A stretch of DNA of 10,028 bases from NCBI GenBank assembly GCA_934658705.1, contig CAKUHP010000041.1, forward strand, positions 1 to 10,028, written 5' to 3'. Positions 1 through 6,501 of this stretch are shown in pieces. Source of the stretch: an uncultured Collinsella sp. GTDB taxonomy: Bacteria > Actinomycetota > Coriobacteriia > Coriobacteriales > Coriobacteriaceae. The notes below the pieces were generated by a model. It did not search any database. It worked only from the letters and a program-made list of their open reading frames with translations, and was not told where the DNA came from. Both the position numbers and the translations under genes were made by a program. The first letter of the stretch is position 1, and each line of letters begins with the position of its first letter.

Positions 1-1921
1 ACGTAAAGGTGACGTTGTCGGTCATGATCGGCAGCGTCGAGGTCACGGTCACGTTGGAGTCCTTGGCCGCGCTGCGCTCGTCCAGCGCCGCGCACGTCTG
101 CGTAAAGTCATCGGGGTTGGCGACCGCCAGCAGGTCATAGCGCGTAATGTGCCCGTACTGCTTGGGCGAAAGCGCCACCGATGTGTCGCGAATACCCATA
201 CCGCAGATCACGAGCGCCGTACAGCCCGCAATACCGAAGATAGTCATAAAGGCACGTTTTTTGTACCGGAACAAATTGCGCGCGGCCACCTTGTTCAAAA
301 AGCCCATGCGGCGCCAAATAAAGCCGATGCGCTCGAGGAAAATGCGCGAGCCGGCGCGCGGGGCCTTGGGGCGCATGAGCGAGGCCGGAGTCTCGGCCAT
401 CTCGTGGCGGCAGGCGATAATCGTGGCGCCCACCACGCCCACGGCAAACAGCGCCACCGAAACGATCGAGGACACGATGTCGTACGAAAGCAGCATCTGG
501 GGCAGAGAGTACATGTCGTCGAACACCGTAAACAGGAACAGCGGCAGGCCCACAAAGCCAAAGATATTGCCAAGCACGCCACCGATTAGACAGGCCCACA
601 GCGAGTAGTCCACGTATTTGGACAGAATGCGCCCGCGCGAATAGCCAAGCGCCTTGTACAGGCCGATGAGCGTGCGCTCCTCCTCGACCATGCGCGTGGC
701 GGTGGTGAGGCTGATGAGCACGGCGACGATAAAGAAGATGAACGGGAATACGGTGGCAATGGCCTCGATTGAGGAGCTATCGCTCTCGACGCTCGAGTAG
801 CTTGCGATGTTATTGCGATTCTGGATATACCAGGTGCATTCGCCCAGGTCGGAGAGCTCGGCGCGGGCATCGGCGAACTGTTGGTCGGCGGCGGCGCGAC
901 GCTGGTCCAGGTCGGCCTGCGCCTGCGCACGCTCCTCGCTGCCTTCGGCCATGCGGTTGATGTTGTCCTGCTCGATCCCAAAGACCATGGCGGCCTGGCG
1001 CTCGGCTGCATCCAAGCTTGCCGGCGTATCAACCGTCAGCTCCTTGGCACGCACCTTCTCGCGCTCGTCGCGAATCTTATCAATATTGGCTTTGACCTCG
1101 TCAATCTTTGTCGTATAGGCATCGGAATAGGAGTTGAGGTTCTTAGCCCCCTCGACGACCACGTGAATCGCAGAATAGGACGACGACGTCGCGGCATCCT
1201 CGCTTACGTAGAACTTGTAGTCCGCGGCCGAGGAAGCACGAAAGGCATTGACCGTCGAGTCGGAACTCACGTCGGTGGGGTCGAGAACCTCAGCCGTAAT
1301 GGTGTAATCGCCCGCGGCAAACTGGTCCTTGGCGCTTTGGTTCGACGAGCTCGCATCGTTGGCGGCAAAACTCACCGTATCGCCGAGCTTTTTGCCCGAT
1401 GCCTTCAAAAAGCGCGAAGTCACCGCCACCTCACCCGAAGTCTCGGGCAAGTCGCCGCGCACCAACACCGGCTGGTCAATATTCTCTTTAGAGAGGCTCT
1501 GCACGACCACGCGCTCGCGCGCCGTGCCCACGGCGGTGTAGGCGGTCTCGGTATAGATGCCCTCGGCCGTCTCGACGCCATCGACCTCTTGAATCGCAGC
1601 AAGGTCATCATCGGTCAGACCATAGGTCGATTGAACGTTGATGTCGTAGATATTCTGCTGGTCAAAGTAGGCATCGACCGAGTCGCACAGGTCCTCGCAA
1701 CCCGCCTTGAGGCCGCACATCACGCTCACGCCGAGCGCCGTGATGACCACGATGGACAGGAAGCGTTTAAGGCTGCCGCGAATCGTGCGGTAGATGCCAC
1801 GGCGAAACACCGTCGGCACCATGTCGTTTGAGCTTTGGGCAGTGCGGTAAGTCGCAGAATCCCGGTCGCGCTCCACGTGCTCCGCGTCGTAGTTTTGGCT
1901 GTTTTGGCGGTCCTGATCCAT
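1..1921 (-). CDS. FtsX-like ABC transporter permease, MacB-type (partial, C-terminus off the left edge)
   Basis: The minus-strand frame is open from an ATG at 1921 to the window edge (640 codons, no stop). This is a membrane subunit of a MacB/FtsX-type ABC transporter, a family that drives extracytoplasmic work such as peptide, lipid or drug export. Seen in order: a hydrophilic N-terminus; TM1 around residues 51-70; an extracytoplasmic domain around 70-300; a charged, Ala/Glu/Arg-rich likely coiled coil around 260-370; three TM helices around 385-405, 440-468 and 483-503, with the FtsX-typical segment RTLIGLYKALGYSRGRIL after the first; then a fifth TM near 555-573, preceded by NLFRYKKRAFMT, which opens a second FtsX repeat. 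The length so far and the second repeat suggest a protein of about 1,000 residues or more. It starts 5 nt after the ATPase stop codon, so the two are probably co-translated. The substrate cannot be told from sequence. Confidence 0.93.
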   Translation of the reverse strand, partial: MDQDRQNSQNYDAEHVERDRDSATYRTAQSSNDMVPTVFRRGIYRTIRGSLKRFLSIVVITALGVSVMCGLKAGCEDLCDSVDAYFDQQNIYDINVQSTYGLTDDDLAAIQEVDGVETAEGIYTETAYTAVGTARERVVVQSLSKENIDQPVLVRGDLPETSGEVAVTSRFLKASGKKLGDTVSFAANDASSSNQSAKDQFAAGDYTITAEVLDPTDVSSDSTVNAFRASSAADYKFYVSEDAATSSSYSAIHVVVEGAKNLNSYSDAYTTKIDEVKANIDKIRDEREKVRAKELTVDTPASLDAAERQAAMVFGIEQDNINRMAEGSEERAQAQADLDQRRAAADQQFADARAELSDLGECTWYIQNRNNIASYSSVESDSSSIEAIATVFPFIFFIVAVLISLTTATRMVEEERTLIGLYKALGYSRGRILSKYVDYSLWACLIGGVLGNIFGFVGLPLFLFTVFDDMYSLPQMLLSYDIVSSIVSVALFAVGVVGATIIACRHEMAETPASLMRPKAPRAGSRIFLERIGFIWRRMGFLNKVAARNLFRYKKRAFMTIFGIAGCTALVICGMGIRDTSVALSPKQYGHITRYDLLAVANPDDFTQTCAALDERSAAKDSNVTVTSTLPIMTDNVTFT

Positions 1922-1926
1922 GGGCG

Positions 1927-2628
1927 CTACCACTCGATCGTCTCGATAGGCACGGGATTTTGCTGGACCGTCTCGCTCTCCACGCGACCGCTCTTAAAGC
2001 GGATCAGGCGGTCGGCCATAGGTGCGAGCGCGGAGTTGTGCGTAATGATGATGACCGTGATGCCATGCTTGCGGCAGGTGTCCTGCAGCAGTTGCAAAAT
2101 CTGCTTGCCGGTTTTGTAGTCGAGTGCACCCGTGGGCTCGTCGCACAGGAGCAGTTTGGGATTCTTGGCCAGCGCGCGGGCGATGGACACGCGCTGCTGC
2201 TCGCCGCCCGAAAGCTGCGCGGGAAAGTTGGCGAGGCGCTCGCCCAGGCCAACCTGGCGAAGCGTTTGCTCGGCATCGAGCGAATCGGGGCAGATCTGTG
2301 CTGCGAGCTCGACGTTTTCGAGCGCCGTCAGATTGGGAACCAGATTGTAGAACTGAAAGACAAAGCCCACGTCGGCGCGACGGTATTCCACGAGCTGCGC
2401 TTCGTTGGCGAAGCTCACGTCGCGTCCGTCCACCGTCACAGTGCCGGAGGTCGCCGTGTCCATGCCGCCCAGAATGTTGAGCGCCGTGGTCTTACCGGCG
2501 CCCGAAGCGCCCAGAATAATAGCGAGCTCGCCGCGCTCAACGGTAAAGCTCGCACCATCGAGCGCATGAATGCGGGCATCGCCCTCGCCGTATGCCTTGA
2601 TGACGTCTTTGAATTCGATATAGGCCAT
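1927..2628 (-). CDS. ABC transporter ATP-binding protein (MacB/LolD family)
   Basis: This 233-residue cytoplasmic ATPase is the usual length for MacB/LolD-type nucleotide-binding subunits. All motifs are intact: Walker [10 protein letters not shown] (40-48), Q-loop Gln92 in [18 protein letters not shown], signature LSGGEQQR (139-146), Walker B LLLCDEP (159-165), D-loop GALD (167-170) and H-loop His197 in IITHN. The segment after the Q-loop ([12 protein letters not shown]) is typical of ATPases that pair with FtsX-like permeases, and that permease follows 5 nt downstream. The ATG at 2628 gives the canonical [14 protein letters not shown] start. The ribosome binding site is weak (GGGAA about 9 nt upstream). 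A structured dispersed repeat lies about 50 bp upstream and could fall in the leader. It presumably powers export or membrane extraction by the partner permease. Confidence 0.97.
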   Translation of the reverse strand: MAYIEFKDVIKAYGEGDARIHALDGASFTVERGELAIILGASGAGKTTALNILGGMDTATSGTVTVDGRDVSFANEAQLVEYRRADVGFVFQFYNLVPNLTALENVELAAQICPDSLDAEQTLRQVGLGERLANFPAQLSGGEQQRVSIARALAKNPKLLLCDEPTGALDYKTGKQILQLLQDTCRKHGITVIIITHNSALAPMADRLIRFKSGRVESETVQQNPVPIETIEW

Positions 2629-2677
2629 CGATCGGTTCCCATCTGGTCGGATAACTCTTAAGTATTACCCATTTCGC

Positions 2678-2712
2678 ACCTACCAAAAAGGGACAGGTTT
2701 ATTTTGGCAGGT
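2678..2712 (-). repeat. Dispersed hairpin repeat, copy 1
   Basis: Arms ACCTACCAAAA (2678-2688) and TTTTGGCAGGT (2702-2712) flank a 13-nt loop. Read on the minus strand, all 11 pairs form with one G-U wobble; on the plus strand one pair becomes A-C. A second copy at 6465-6500 on the plus strand shares the loop core AAAC(C/A)TGTCCC and keeps the stem through wobble changes. It lies upstream of the ABC ATPase in the sense direction. The short T-rich tail after the plus-strand arm also allows a terminator reading, but no gene ends there. Confidence 0.7.
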
Positions 2713-2830
2713 TTTATATGGGAGAATGGCGGGTGCGGGCGGGACGACAGCGCGGTAGATGGGTTATCGGCGGAATCGGGGTGGCCTGTTAAATGGCGAG
2801 CGCGCAGCTCAATCTATCAATCAAATTATT

Positions 2831-2844
2831 CGAACAGCTGTTCG
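2831..2844. promoter_or_regulatory. Probable LexA-binding SOS box
   Basis: CGAACAGCTGTTCG is a perfect 14-bp palindrome of the form CGAAC-N4-GTTCG, the LexA operator form known from Bacillus and mycobacteria; the left flank (TT) extends it to near TCGAAC-N4-GTTCG. It sits 58 bp before the ATG of the GyrI-like gene and just upstream of two overlapping -10-like hexamers (TATGAT at 2850 and 2855), so a bound repressor would cover the -35 region. No lexA gene is in the window. Confidence 0.72.
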
Positions 2845-2849
2845 TTTTC

Positions 2850-2860
2850 TATGATATGAT
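2850..2860 (+). promoter_or_regulatory. Putative -10 element for the GyrI-like gene
   Basis: Two overlapping TATGAT hexamers (2850-2855 and 2855-2860) lie 6-11 bp after the SOS-like palindrome and about 40 bp before the start codon. There is no good TTGACA; the -35 position falls inside the palindrome, as expected for a repressible promoter. The assignment is by pattern only. Confidence 0.5.
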
Positions 2861-2901
2861 GCTGGCAACTACACAGGCACATGCGCAGAAAGGCGACCAC
2901 C

Positions 2902-3540
2902 ATGGCGTACGATTTCAAGAAGGAATGCAAGGAGCTCTACAAGCCCACAGGCAAACCGAGCATCGTAACCGTCCCGCCCATGAGCTACGTCGCCGTGCGC
3001 GGCAAGGGTGACCCAAATACCGAGGGCGGCGAGTATCAAAGCGCCCTACCATTACTTTACGGCATCGCCTATACCGTCAAGATGTCGAAGAAAGGTTCAA
3101 GGAGTATCGAGGGCTATTTCGACTTTGTGGTACCGCCGCTCGAGGGTTTCTGGTGGCAAGACTCCCCTAGCAGCGACATCGACTATGTGCGCAAGGACGA
3201 TTTCAACTTCATCTCTTGCATCCGCCTGCCCGATTTCGTCACCCAGGCAGACTTTGACTGGGCCGTCGCGGAGGCTACCGCCAAAAAGAAGCTGGACTTT
3301 TCCGCAGTCGAGCTGCTTAAGGTTGACGAGGGCCTCTGCGTGCAGTGCATGCATACCGGGCCCTACGACAACGAACCGGCGACCGTAGACGCTATGCATG
3401 AGTTTGCGGCAAAACAAGGCTACGTCCTCGACTTCTCCGACACCCGCCTGCACCACGAGATCTATCTCTCCGACCCACGCAAATGCGCACCGGAGAAGCT
3501 CAAGACCGTGGTTCGTCATCCCGTCAAACGCGCTGAGTAG
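2902..3540 (+). CDS. GyrI-like small-molecule-binding domain protein
   Basis: This 212-residue soluble protein resembles the stand-alone GyrI-like family (COG4832 type), related to the SbmC/GyrI fold and to the effector-binding domains of MerR/AraC regulators. Supporting segments are TVPPMSYVAVRGKGDPN near the N-terminus, ALPLLYGIAYTVKMSKK, the aromatic PLEGFWWQD, VQCMHTGPYDNEPATVDAMHEF and the C-terminal HHEIYLSDPRKCAPEKLKTV. There is no DNA-binding domain, signal peptide or TM helix. The ATG at 2902 is preferred over the ATG at 2881 because the family-like start MAYDFKKECKELY begins there and an AAGG-type site precedes it, while 2881 has none. An SOS-like operator lies upstream. E. coli sbmC (gyrI) is itself DNA-damage inducible, so a DNA-stress or drug-protection role is plausible but inferred. 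The ligand is unknown. Confidence 0.88.
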   Translation: MAYDFKKECKELYKPTGKPSIVTVPPMSYVAVRGKGDPNTEGGEYQSALPLLYGIAYTVKMSKKGSRSIEGYFDFVVPPLEGFWWQDSPSSDIDYVRKDDFNFISCIRLPDFVTQADFDWAVAEATAKKKLDFSAVELLKVDEGLCVQCMHTGPYDNEPATVDAMHEFAAKQGYVLDFSDTRLHHEIYLSDPRKCAPEKLKTVVRHPVKRAE

Positions 3541-3586
3541 CGTAGGGTTCTGTCTGTGTGGCAAGTTTGAGGCTACCCGGCCGACA

Positions 3587-3618
3587 GCTTCAAGGACATC
3601 CGGCAGTTTCCTTGACGC
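3587..3618 (+). other. Hairpin downstream of the GyrI-like gene
   Basis: TCAAGGA (3590-3596) pairs perfectly with TCCTTGA (3609-3615) around a 12-nt loop, and GC/GC extends it past one mismatch (3587-3618). No T-run follows, so it is not a standard intrinsic terminator. It may close the GyrI-like transcript or be part of a structured region ahead of the abi gene. Confidence 0.4.
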
Positions 3619-3638
3619 AATTGGTCGCATCCTATAAG
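3612..3638 (+). promoter_or_regulatory. Possible promoter for the abi leader
   Basis: TTGACG (3612-3617) and TATAAG (3633-3638) are separated by 15 bp, shorter than the ideal 17. If used, transcription would start near 3645, just ahead of the hairpin at 3652-3687. Confidence 0.35.
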
Positions 3639-3644
3639 TTTGTT

Positions 3645-3693
3645 TTGCTAAAGCTGGAAAGCCTCTCAACGATGCGCAACTCCAGCTCTTTTT
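3645..3693 (+). ncRNA. Candidate small RNA/leader with terminator ahead of the abi gene
   Basis: Between the possible promoter and the abi start is a hairpin with arms AGCTGGA (3652-3658) and TCCAGCT (3681-3687) and a 22-nt loop, followed by CTTTTT (3688-3693). It ends only 16 nt before the abi ATG. Most transcripts would stop here, giving a short RNA of about 49 nt with occasional read-through into the abi gene. Some Abi-family HEPN genes have been described as paired with a small RNA, which makes this worth noting. The exact RNA ends and any function are inferred. Confidence 0.35.
3652..3693 (+). terminator. Intrinsic terminator-like hairpin in the abi leader
   Basis: A perfect 7-bp stem (3652-3658 with 3681-3687), a 22-nt loop and a following CTTTTT resemble an intrinsic terminator. 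It could end read-through from the GyrI-like gene or attenuate abi expression. Confidence 0.5.
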
Positions 3694-3709
3694 ATATCAA
3701 GAGGACAAA

Positions 3710-4566
3710 ATGAAATATCAGAAGTCGTGGAAATCCATCAGCGAACAGGTAACGCTACTGATAGAAAACAAGGGCCTTGAGTGCGCCAACCAAAGCGAGC
3801 TCGAGCGCGCTTTGGTCGAAATCGGCTACTACAGACTGTCCGCCTACTGGTTTCCCTACAAAATCAAAAGCAAGTCCGGGAACACCATCTTTCGTGAGGG
3901 CACACATTCGAAACCATCATCCGCGCGTATGAATTTGACCGAGGCCTCCGACAGTTAACGTTTGACGCGGTCGGTAGAATTGAGATTTATCTCAGAAGCA
4001 GGATTGCCTATCTTGCCTCTGAGGAATCCGGACCTTTCTGTTACCCTGGCGCAGCAGTAGCGAGGCTCAAACGGGAGTTCTCCACAGCGAAGAAAAACGA
4101 GCAGTACATTAAGCACTTCGTGGCTAAATACGGTGACGAACAGGAGCAGCCGCCCTATTGGATGATGATGGAGTGCGTCACGATGGACACGATTGAGCTA
4201 CTCTATTCTGAAATGTCGCCGCAAACGAAAGCAACAATTGCAGGCAAATTCAGCGTGAAAGTACCCGTCCTCAAGAATTGGATTTCTGTACTCCGCGTCT
4301 CCAGAAATGTTTGCTGTCATCACTCTAGAGTTTGGAACAGAACATGGGGCGTAAAGCCCATGATCCCCAAAGCGTGGAAAGGATTTCAAGGCTCTAACGA
4401 CAAGACCTTTGCCGTCTTAGCCGTTCTTTACTACATGCTAGAGAGCATTGGCGAATCGGCACAATGGCGGCACGACCTTGAAGAGTTAATCACGAAGTTC
4501 AGCGACATTCCGCTAGAAAAAGTCGGCTTTTGCAAAAACTGGCGCGAGACGGTTCCGTGGGCGTAA
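3710..4566 (+). pseudogene. Abi_2 family (AbiD/AbiF-like) HEPN abortive-infection protein, frameshifted
   Basis: The reading frame from ATG 3710 matches the Abi_2 family start (LLIENKGLECAN, IGYYRLSAYWFPY, FREGT), then leaves frame and stops at 3956-3958. The family continues without a break in another frame from 3907 to the TAA at 4564-4566: FETIIRAYEFDRGLRQL, RIEIYLRSRIAYL, PPYWMMMECVTMDTIELLY, and a HEPN RX4H motif RNVCCHH (Arg199 and His204 in the restored protein) followed by SRVWNR. Restoring one T in CATTC near 3905-3909 would give a normal 285-residue protein with FREGTHFETI. The family acts as phage-triggered RNA-targeting toxins. A ribosome binding site (AGAGGA) precedes the ATG. 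The gene is visibly more A/T-rich than its neighbours, which suggests transfer. The downstream part could start at GTG 4120, but without the N-terminal half. A sequencing error cannot be excluded. Confidence 0.88.
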
Positions 4567-4620
4567 CTCACGTTGCCACTCCAAGCACCGCAACCGTTCT
4601 CACCCGTCTCAAAAGTCAAG

Positions 4621-4649
4621 TTGACCCAGATCTCGTCCACCGCTATGAT
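4621..4649 (+). promoter_or_regulatory. Sigma-70-type promoter of the fluoride exporter transcript
   Basis: TTGACC (4621-4626) and TATGAT (4644-4649) are separated by exactly 17 bp, each one base from consensus. The predicted start near 4656 coincides with the first base of the riboswitch aptamer. This is the best promoter match in the window. Confidence 0.7.
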
Positions 4650-4656
4650 GCCGTCA

Positions 4657-4734
4657 CGGAATGAATGTCTCCGCTGGGTGTGTCAATCAAGTTGCCGCTA
4701 CCCTAAACCGCCTTGTTGCTGATGACTTCTGCTG
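4657..4734 (+). promoter_or_regulatory. Probable fluoride riboswitch (crcB motif)
   Basis: The parts of the crcB aptamer appear in order. CGGA (4657-4660) and TCCG (4670-4673) enclose a loop starting with the conserved ATG (4661-4669). AAAC follows at 4705-4708, then CTGATGACTTCTGCTG (4719-4734), which agrees at 13 of 16 positions with the Thermotoga aptamer 3' strand as I recall it. The loop bases GAA(T)GTC (4663-4669) can pair with GACTTC (4724-4729) with one bulged T. A roughly 30-nt insertion lies before AAAC (GGGT/ACCC possible), and the third helix is short, so it is a diverged member. The same 3' strand forms the 5' arm of the terminator that follows, the expected ON-switch layout, and the regulated gene is a CLC-F exporter. 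Confidence 0.68.
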
Positions 4735-4780
4735 TTACGTGGCGCCTCCTGGGCACCATGCCGCAGCAGGAGTCTTTTTT
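4724..4780 (+). terminator. Riboswitch expression-platform terminator
   Basis: GACTTCTGCTG (4724-4734) pairs with CAGCAGGAGTC (4764-4774) over 11 pairs with one G-U. An inner stem TGGCGCC/GGGCACCA has one mismatch, and six T follow (4775-4780). The 5' arm overlaps the aptamer 3' strand, so aptamer and terminator are mutually exclusive. It ends 14 nt before the GTG start. Confidence 0.82.
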
Positions 4781-4794
4781 GTTTTGGAGGAGAA

Positions 4795-6030
4795 GTGTCG
4801 GGAAGCGCTACGTCAACTAGGGCCAAACACCTACTCAACACCTATAGCGGCCTCATGCTTATGGGTGCCGTCGGAATCCCTATCGGCATCATCGTTGGCG
4901 CCATTTGCGCCCTCTTTGGTCGCGTGCTTCTGGCGATCGGCGCCTTCCGCGACGAGCACGTCTCGCTGCTTCTCCCCCTCCTCGCCCTCATGGGCTTGGC
5001 CATCGTATTTGCCTACCGCACCTGGGGCAAAGGCACCGATCGCGGCATGAGCTTGGTGTTCGAAGTGGGCCACGGGCGCGAGGATGCTATCTCCCCGCGC
5101 TTGGTGCCGCTCATTATGCTGAGCACGTGGGGGACGCACCTCTTTGGCGGCAGCGCGGGACGTGAGGGCGTGGCCGTGCAGATTGGCGCGACCGTCTCCC
5201 ATTGGATCGGCCAGCGTTTGCCCTTCCGCGACCCCGACAACACGTTTTTGCTCATTGGCATGGCCGCTGGCTTTGCCGGGCTCTTCCGAACGCCCCTCGC
5301 CGCCACGGTCTTTGCCATTGAGGTACTGGTCGCCGGACGCATGGAATACCGCGCGCTGTTCCCCGCACTTACCGCCTCGCTCACCGCGAGCATGACCTCC
5401 GGTGCCCTGGGCCTCGAGAAGTTCGAGGTTGCCGTCGTCGCCTCGTACGCCCTTGATCTTCCCGGCCTTGGGCGACTTGCGGTGCTGGGCATTATGTTTG
5501 GCATGGTAGGAGGCGCCTTTGCCTGGTGCCTTGCCCATGCCAAGACCCTTGCGGCGCGTCTTCTCCTAAATCCCTATACGCGCATTGCCGTCATGGGCCT
5601 GCTACTATCGGCAGTTCTGTTCGCACTGTGGCAGGGGCGATACTGCGGACTTGGCACCAATCTGATTTCGGCCGCGTTGAGCGAAGAGGGCACGGCGGCC
5701 ATCATGCCTTGGGATTGGGCACTCAAGTTTATGCTCACCATTGTCACGCTCGCCGCCGGATATCAGGGTGGCGAGGTGACGCCACTGTTCTCCATCGGCG
5801 CCAGCCTGGGTGTCGTGCTCGCCGGGATGCTCGGCATGCCCGTCGAGCTCTGCGCCGCGCTCGGCTACGCCGCCGTCTTTGGCAGCGCCACCAATACGCT
5901 ACTTGCGCCCATCCTTATCGGTTGCGAGGTCTTTGGGTTTGGCAACTTGCCGCTGTTCTTCATCGTCTGCGTCGTGGCCTACCTGTTCAACATGGACAAG
6001 TCGATCTACGCCCTGCAGGAGCGAGCGTAA
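4795..6030 (+). CDS. CLC-F type fluoride/proton antiporter (voltage-gated ClC family)
   Basis: A 411-residue polytopic membrane protein, hydrophobic almost throughout, of the CLC family. CLC-F members export fluoride in exchange for protons. Seen: the segment at the usual GSGIP position reads GMSLVF (84-89), with Met85 in place of the chloride-coordinating Ser, as known for CLC-F proteins; HLFGGSAGREGVAVQIG (115-131) carries the external gating Glu124; GLFRTPLAATVFAIEVL (162-178); GYQGGEVTPLFSIGASLG (322-339); and Tyr396 near the end as a candidate anion-coordinating Tyr. The GTG at 4795 is chosen because GGAGG stands 4 nt upstream, directly after the terminator; a later ATG at 4855 lacks such a site and would cut into the first helix. 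Expression is probably switched on by fluoride through the upstream riboswitch. It stands alone in its transcript. Fluoride specificity is inferred from motifs and context. Confidence 0.93.
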   Translation: MSGSATSTRAKHLLNTYSGLMLMGAVGIPIGIIVGAICALFGRVLLAIGAFRDEHVSLLLPLLALMGLAIVFAYRTWGKGTDRGMSLVFEVGHGREDAISPRLVPLIMLSTWGTHLFGGSAGREGVAVQIGATVSHWIGQRLPFRDPDNTFLLIGMAAGFAGLFRTPLAATVFAIEVLVAGRMEYRALFPALTASLTASMTSGALGLEKFEVAVVASYALDLPGLGRLAVLGIMFGMVGGAFAWCLAHAKTLAARLLLNPYTRIAVMGLLLSAVLFALWQGRYCGLGTNLISAALSEEGTAAIMPWDWALKFMLTIVTLAAGYQGGEVTPLFSIGASLGVVLAGMLGMPVELCAALGYAAVFGSATNTLLAPILIGCEVFGFGNLPLFFIVCVVAYLFNMDKSIYALQERA

Positions 6031-6103
6031 AAAGCCGCCCTGTCGAAATTTCGGCACCAAGAACAGCAGCGCGGAGAACCTGGCTCACGAACCCGCCTCA
6101 GAA

Positions 6104-6413
6104 TGGAGCGCAGTTTCCGAATGATGCTACCCGCGGAAAGCACATCCCGTTCTGAGTTGATGTATTGGGACACAGCTTCCGCCGATAGTCTCATCCGGAA
6201 AGAGCATCCCATTCCAAGGCGTCAAACTGGGATGCAGTTTCCGCTGAAGGCTTCATCCGGAAAGCGAGTCCCATTCCGCGGCGATATTCTGGGATGCAGT
6301 TTCCGGAACGATCTCCCAAGGGAAAGCGTGTCCCGTTCTGGGGCTTCAAACTGGGATGCCGTTTCCGCTTGGCGCCCCAAGGGGAAACGGCATCCCATTT
6401 CGCGCGCAGCACC
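6104..6413. repeat. Five tandem 62-bp palindromic units (BIME-like array)
   Basis: Units start at 6104, 6166, 6228, 6290 and 6352, an exact 62-bp step. Each has a 5' arm like TGGGATGCAGTTTCCG, a variable middle of about 14 bp, a 3' arm like CGGAAAGCGAGTCCCATTC at fixed offset (6134, 6196, 6258, 6320, 6382), and a variable spacer. The two arms are inverted forms of the same core, GGGAYNNNSTTTCC, so the array is ten half-sites in alternating orientation. Unit 5 is the best palindrome: TGGGATGCCGTTTCC (6352-6366) pairs perfectly with 6383-6397, and CTTGG/CCAAG continue the stem inside. Since 62 is not a multiple of three and the frame changes each unit, it does not encode a repeat protein. It lies between the convergent CLC and kinase genes. 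Confidence 0.9.
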
Positions 6414-6464
6414 GAGACGCTGCCTCCGCCCATGGCCTCCCCCACCGGCATTTCCCCAGATAAA

Positions 6465-6500
6465 ACTTGTCAAAACAAACATGTCCCTTTTTTGGCAGGT
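6465..6500 (+). repeat. Dispersed hairpin repeat, copy 2, at the kinase 3' end
   Basis: ACTTGTCAAAA (6465-6475) and TTTTGGCAGGT (6490-6500) form 11 pairs with two G-U wobbles on the plus strand, around a loop containing AAACATGTCCC. It is the counterpart of the element at 2678-2712 in opposite orientation. It ends one base before the kinase stop codon (6502-6504), so on the kinase transcript it forms the immediate 3' end; there the stem has mismatches and ends in a TTTT, so it may also serve as a terminator. Confidence 0.68.
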
Positions 6501-6501
6501 T

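Noticed and set aside
881..1831. 316-codon plus-strand reading frame opposite the permease
   Set aside because: It is antisense to a well-supported permease, with Arg/His-rich composition typical of antisense frames in GC-rich coding DNA.
4661..5050. Plus-strand reading frame starting at 4661
   Set aside because: It runs through the riboswitch and terminator and then out of frame with the CLC gene; Ser/Pro/Ala-rich shadow.
6044..6053. CGAAATTTCG palindrome just after the CLC stop as a terminator
   Set aside because: The self-complementary core leaves no loop and no T-run follows; it is too short to call.
6104..6413. CRISPR array
   Set aside because: Each unit has two variable parts of only about 14 bp, the repeats alternate orientation and vary, and there are no cas genes nearby.
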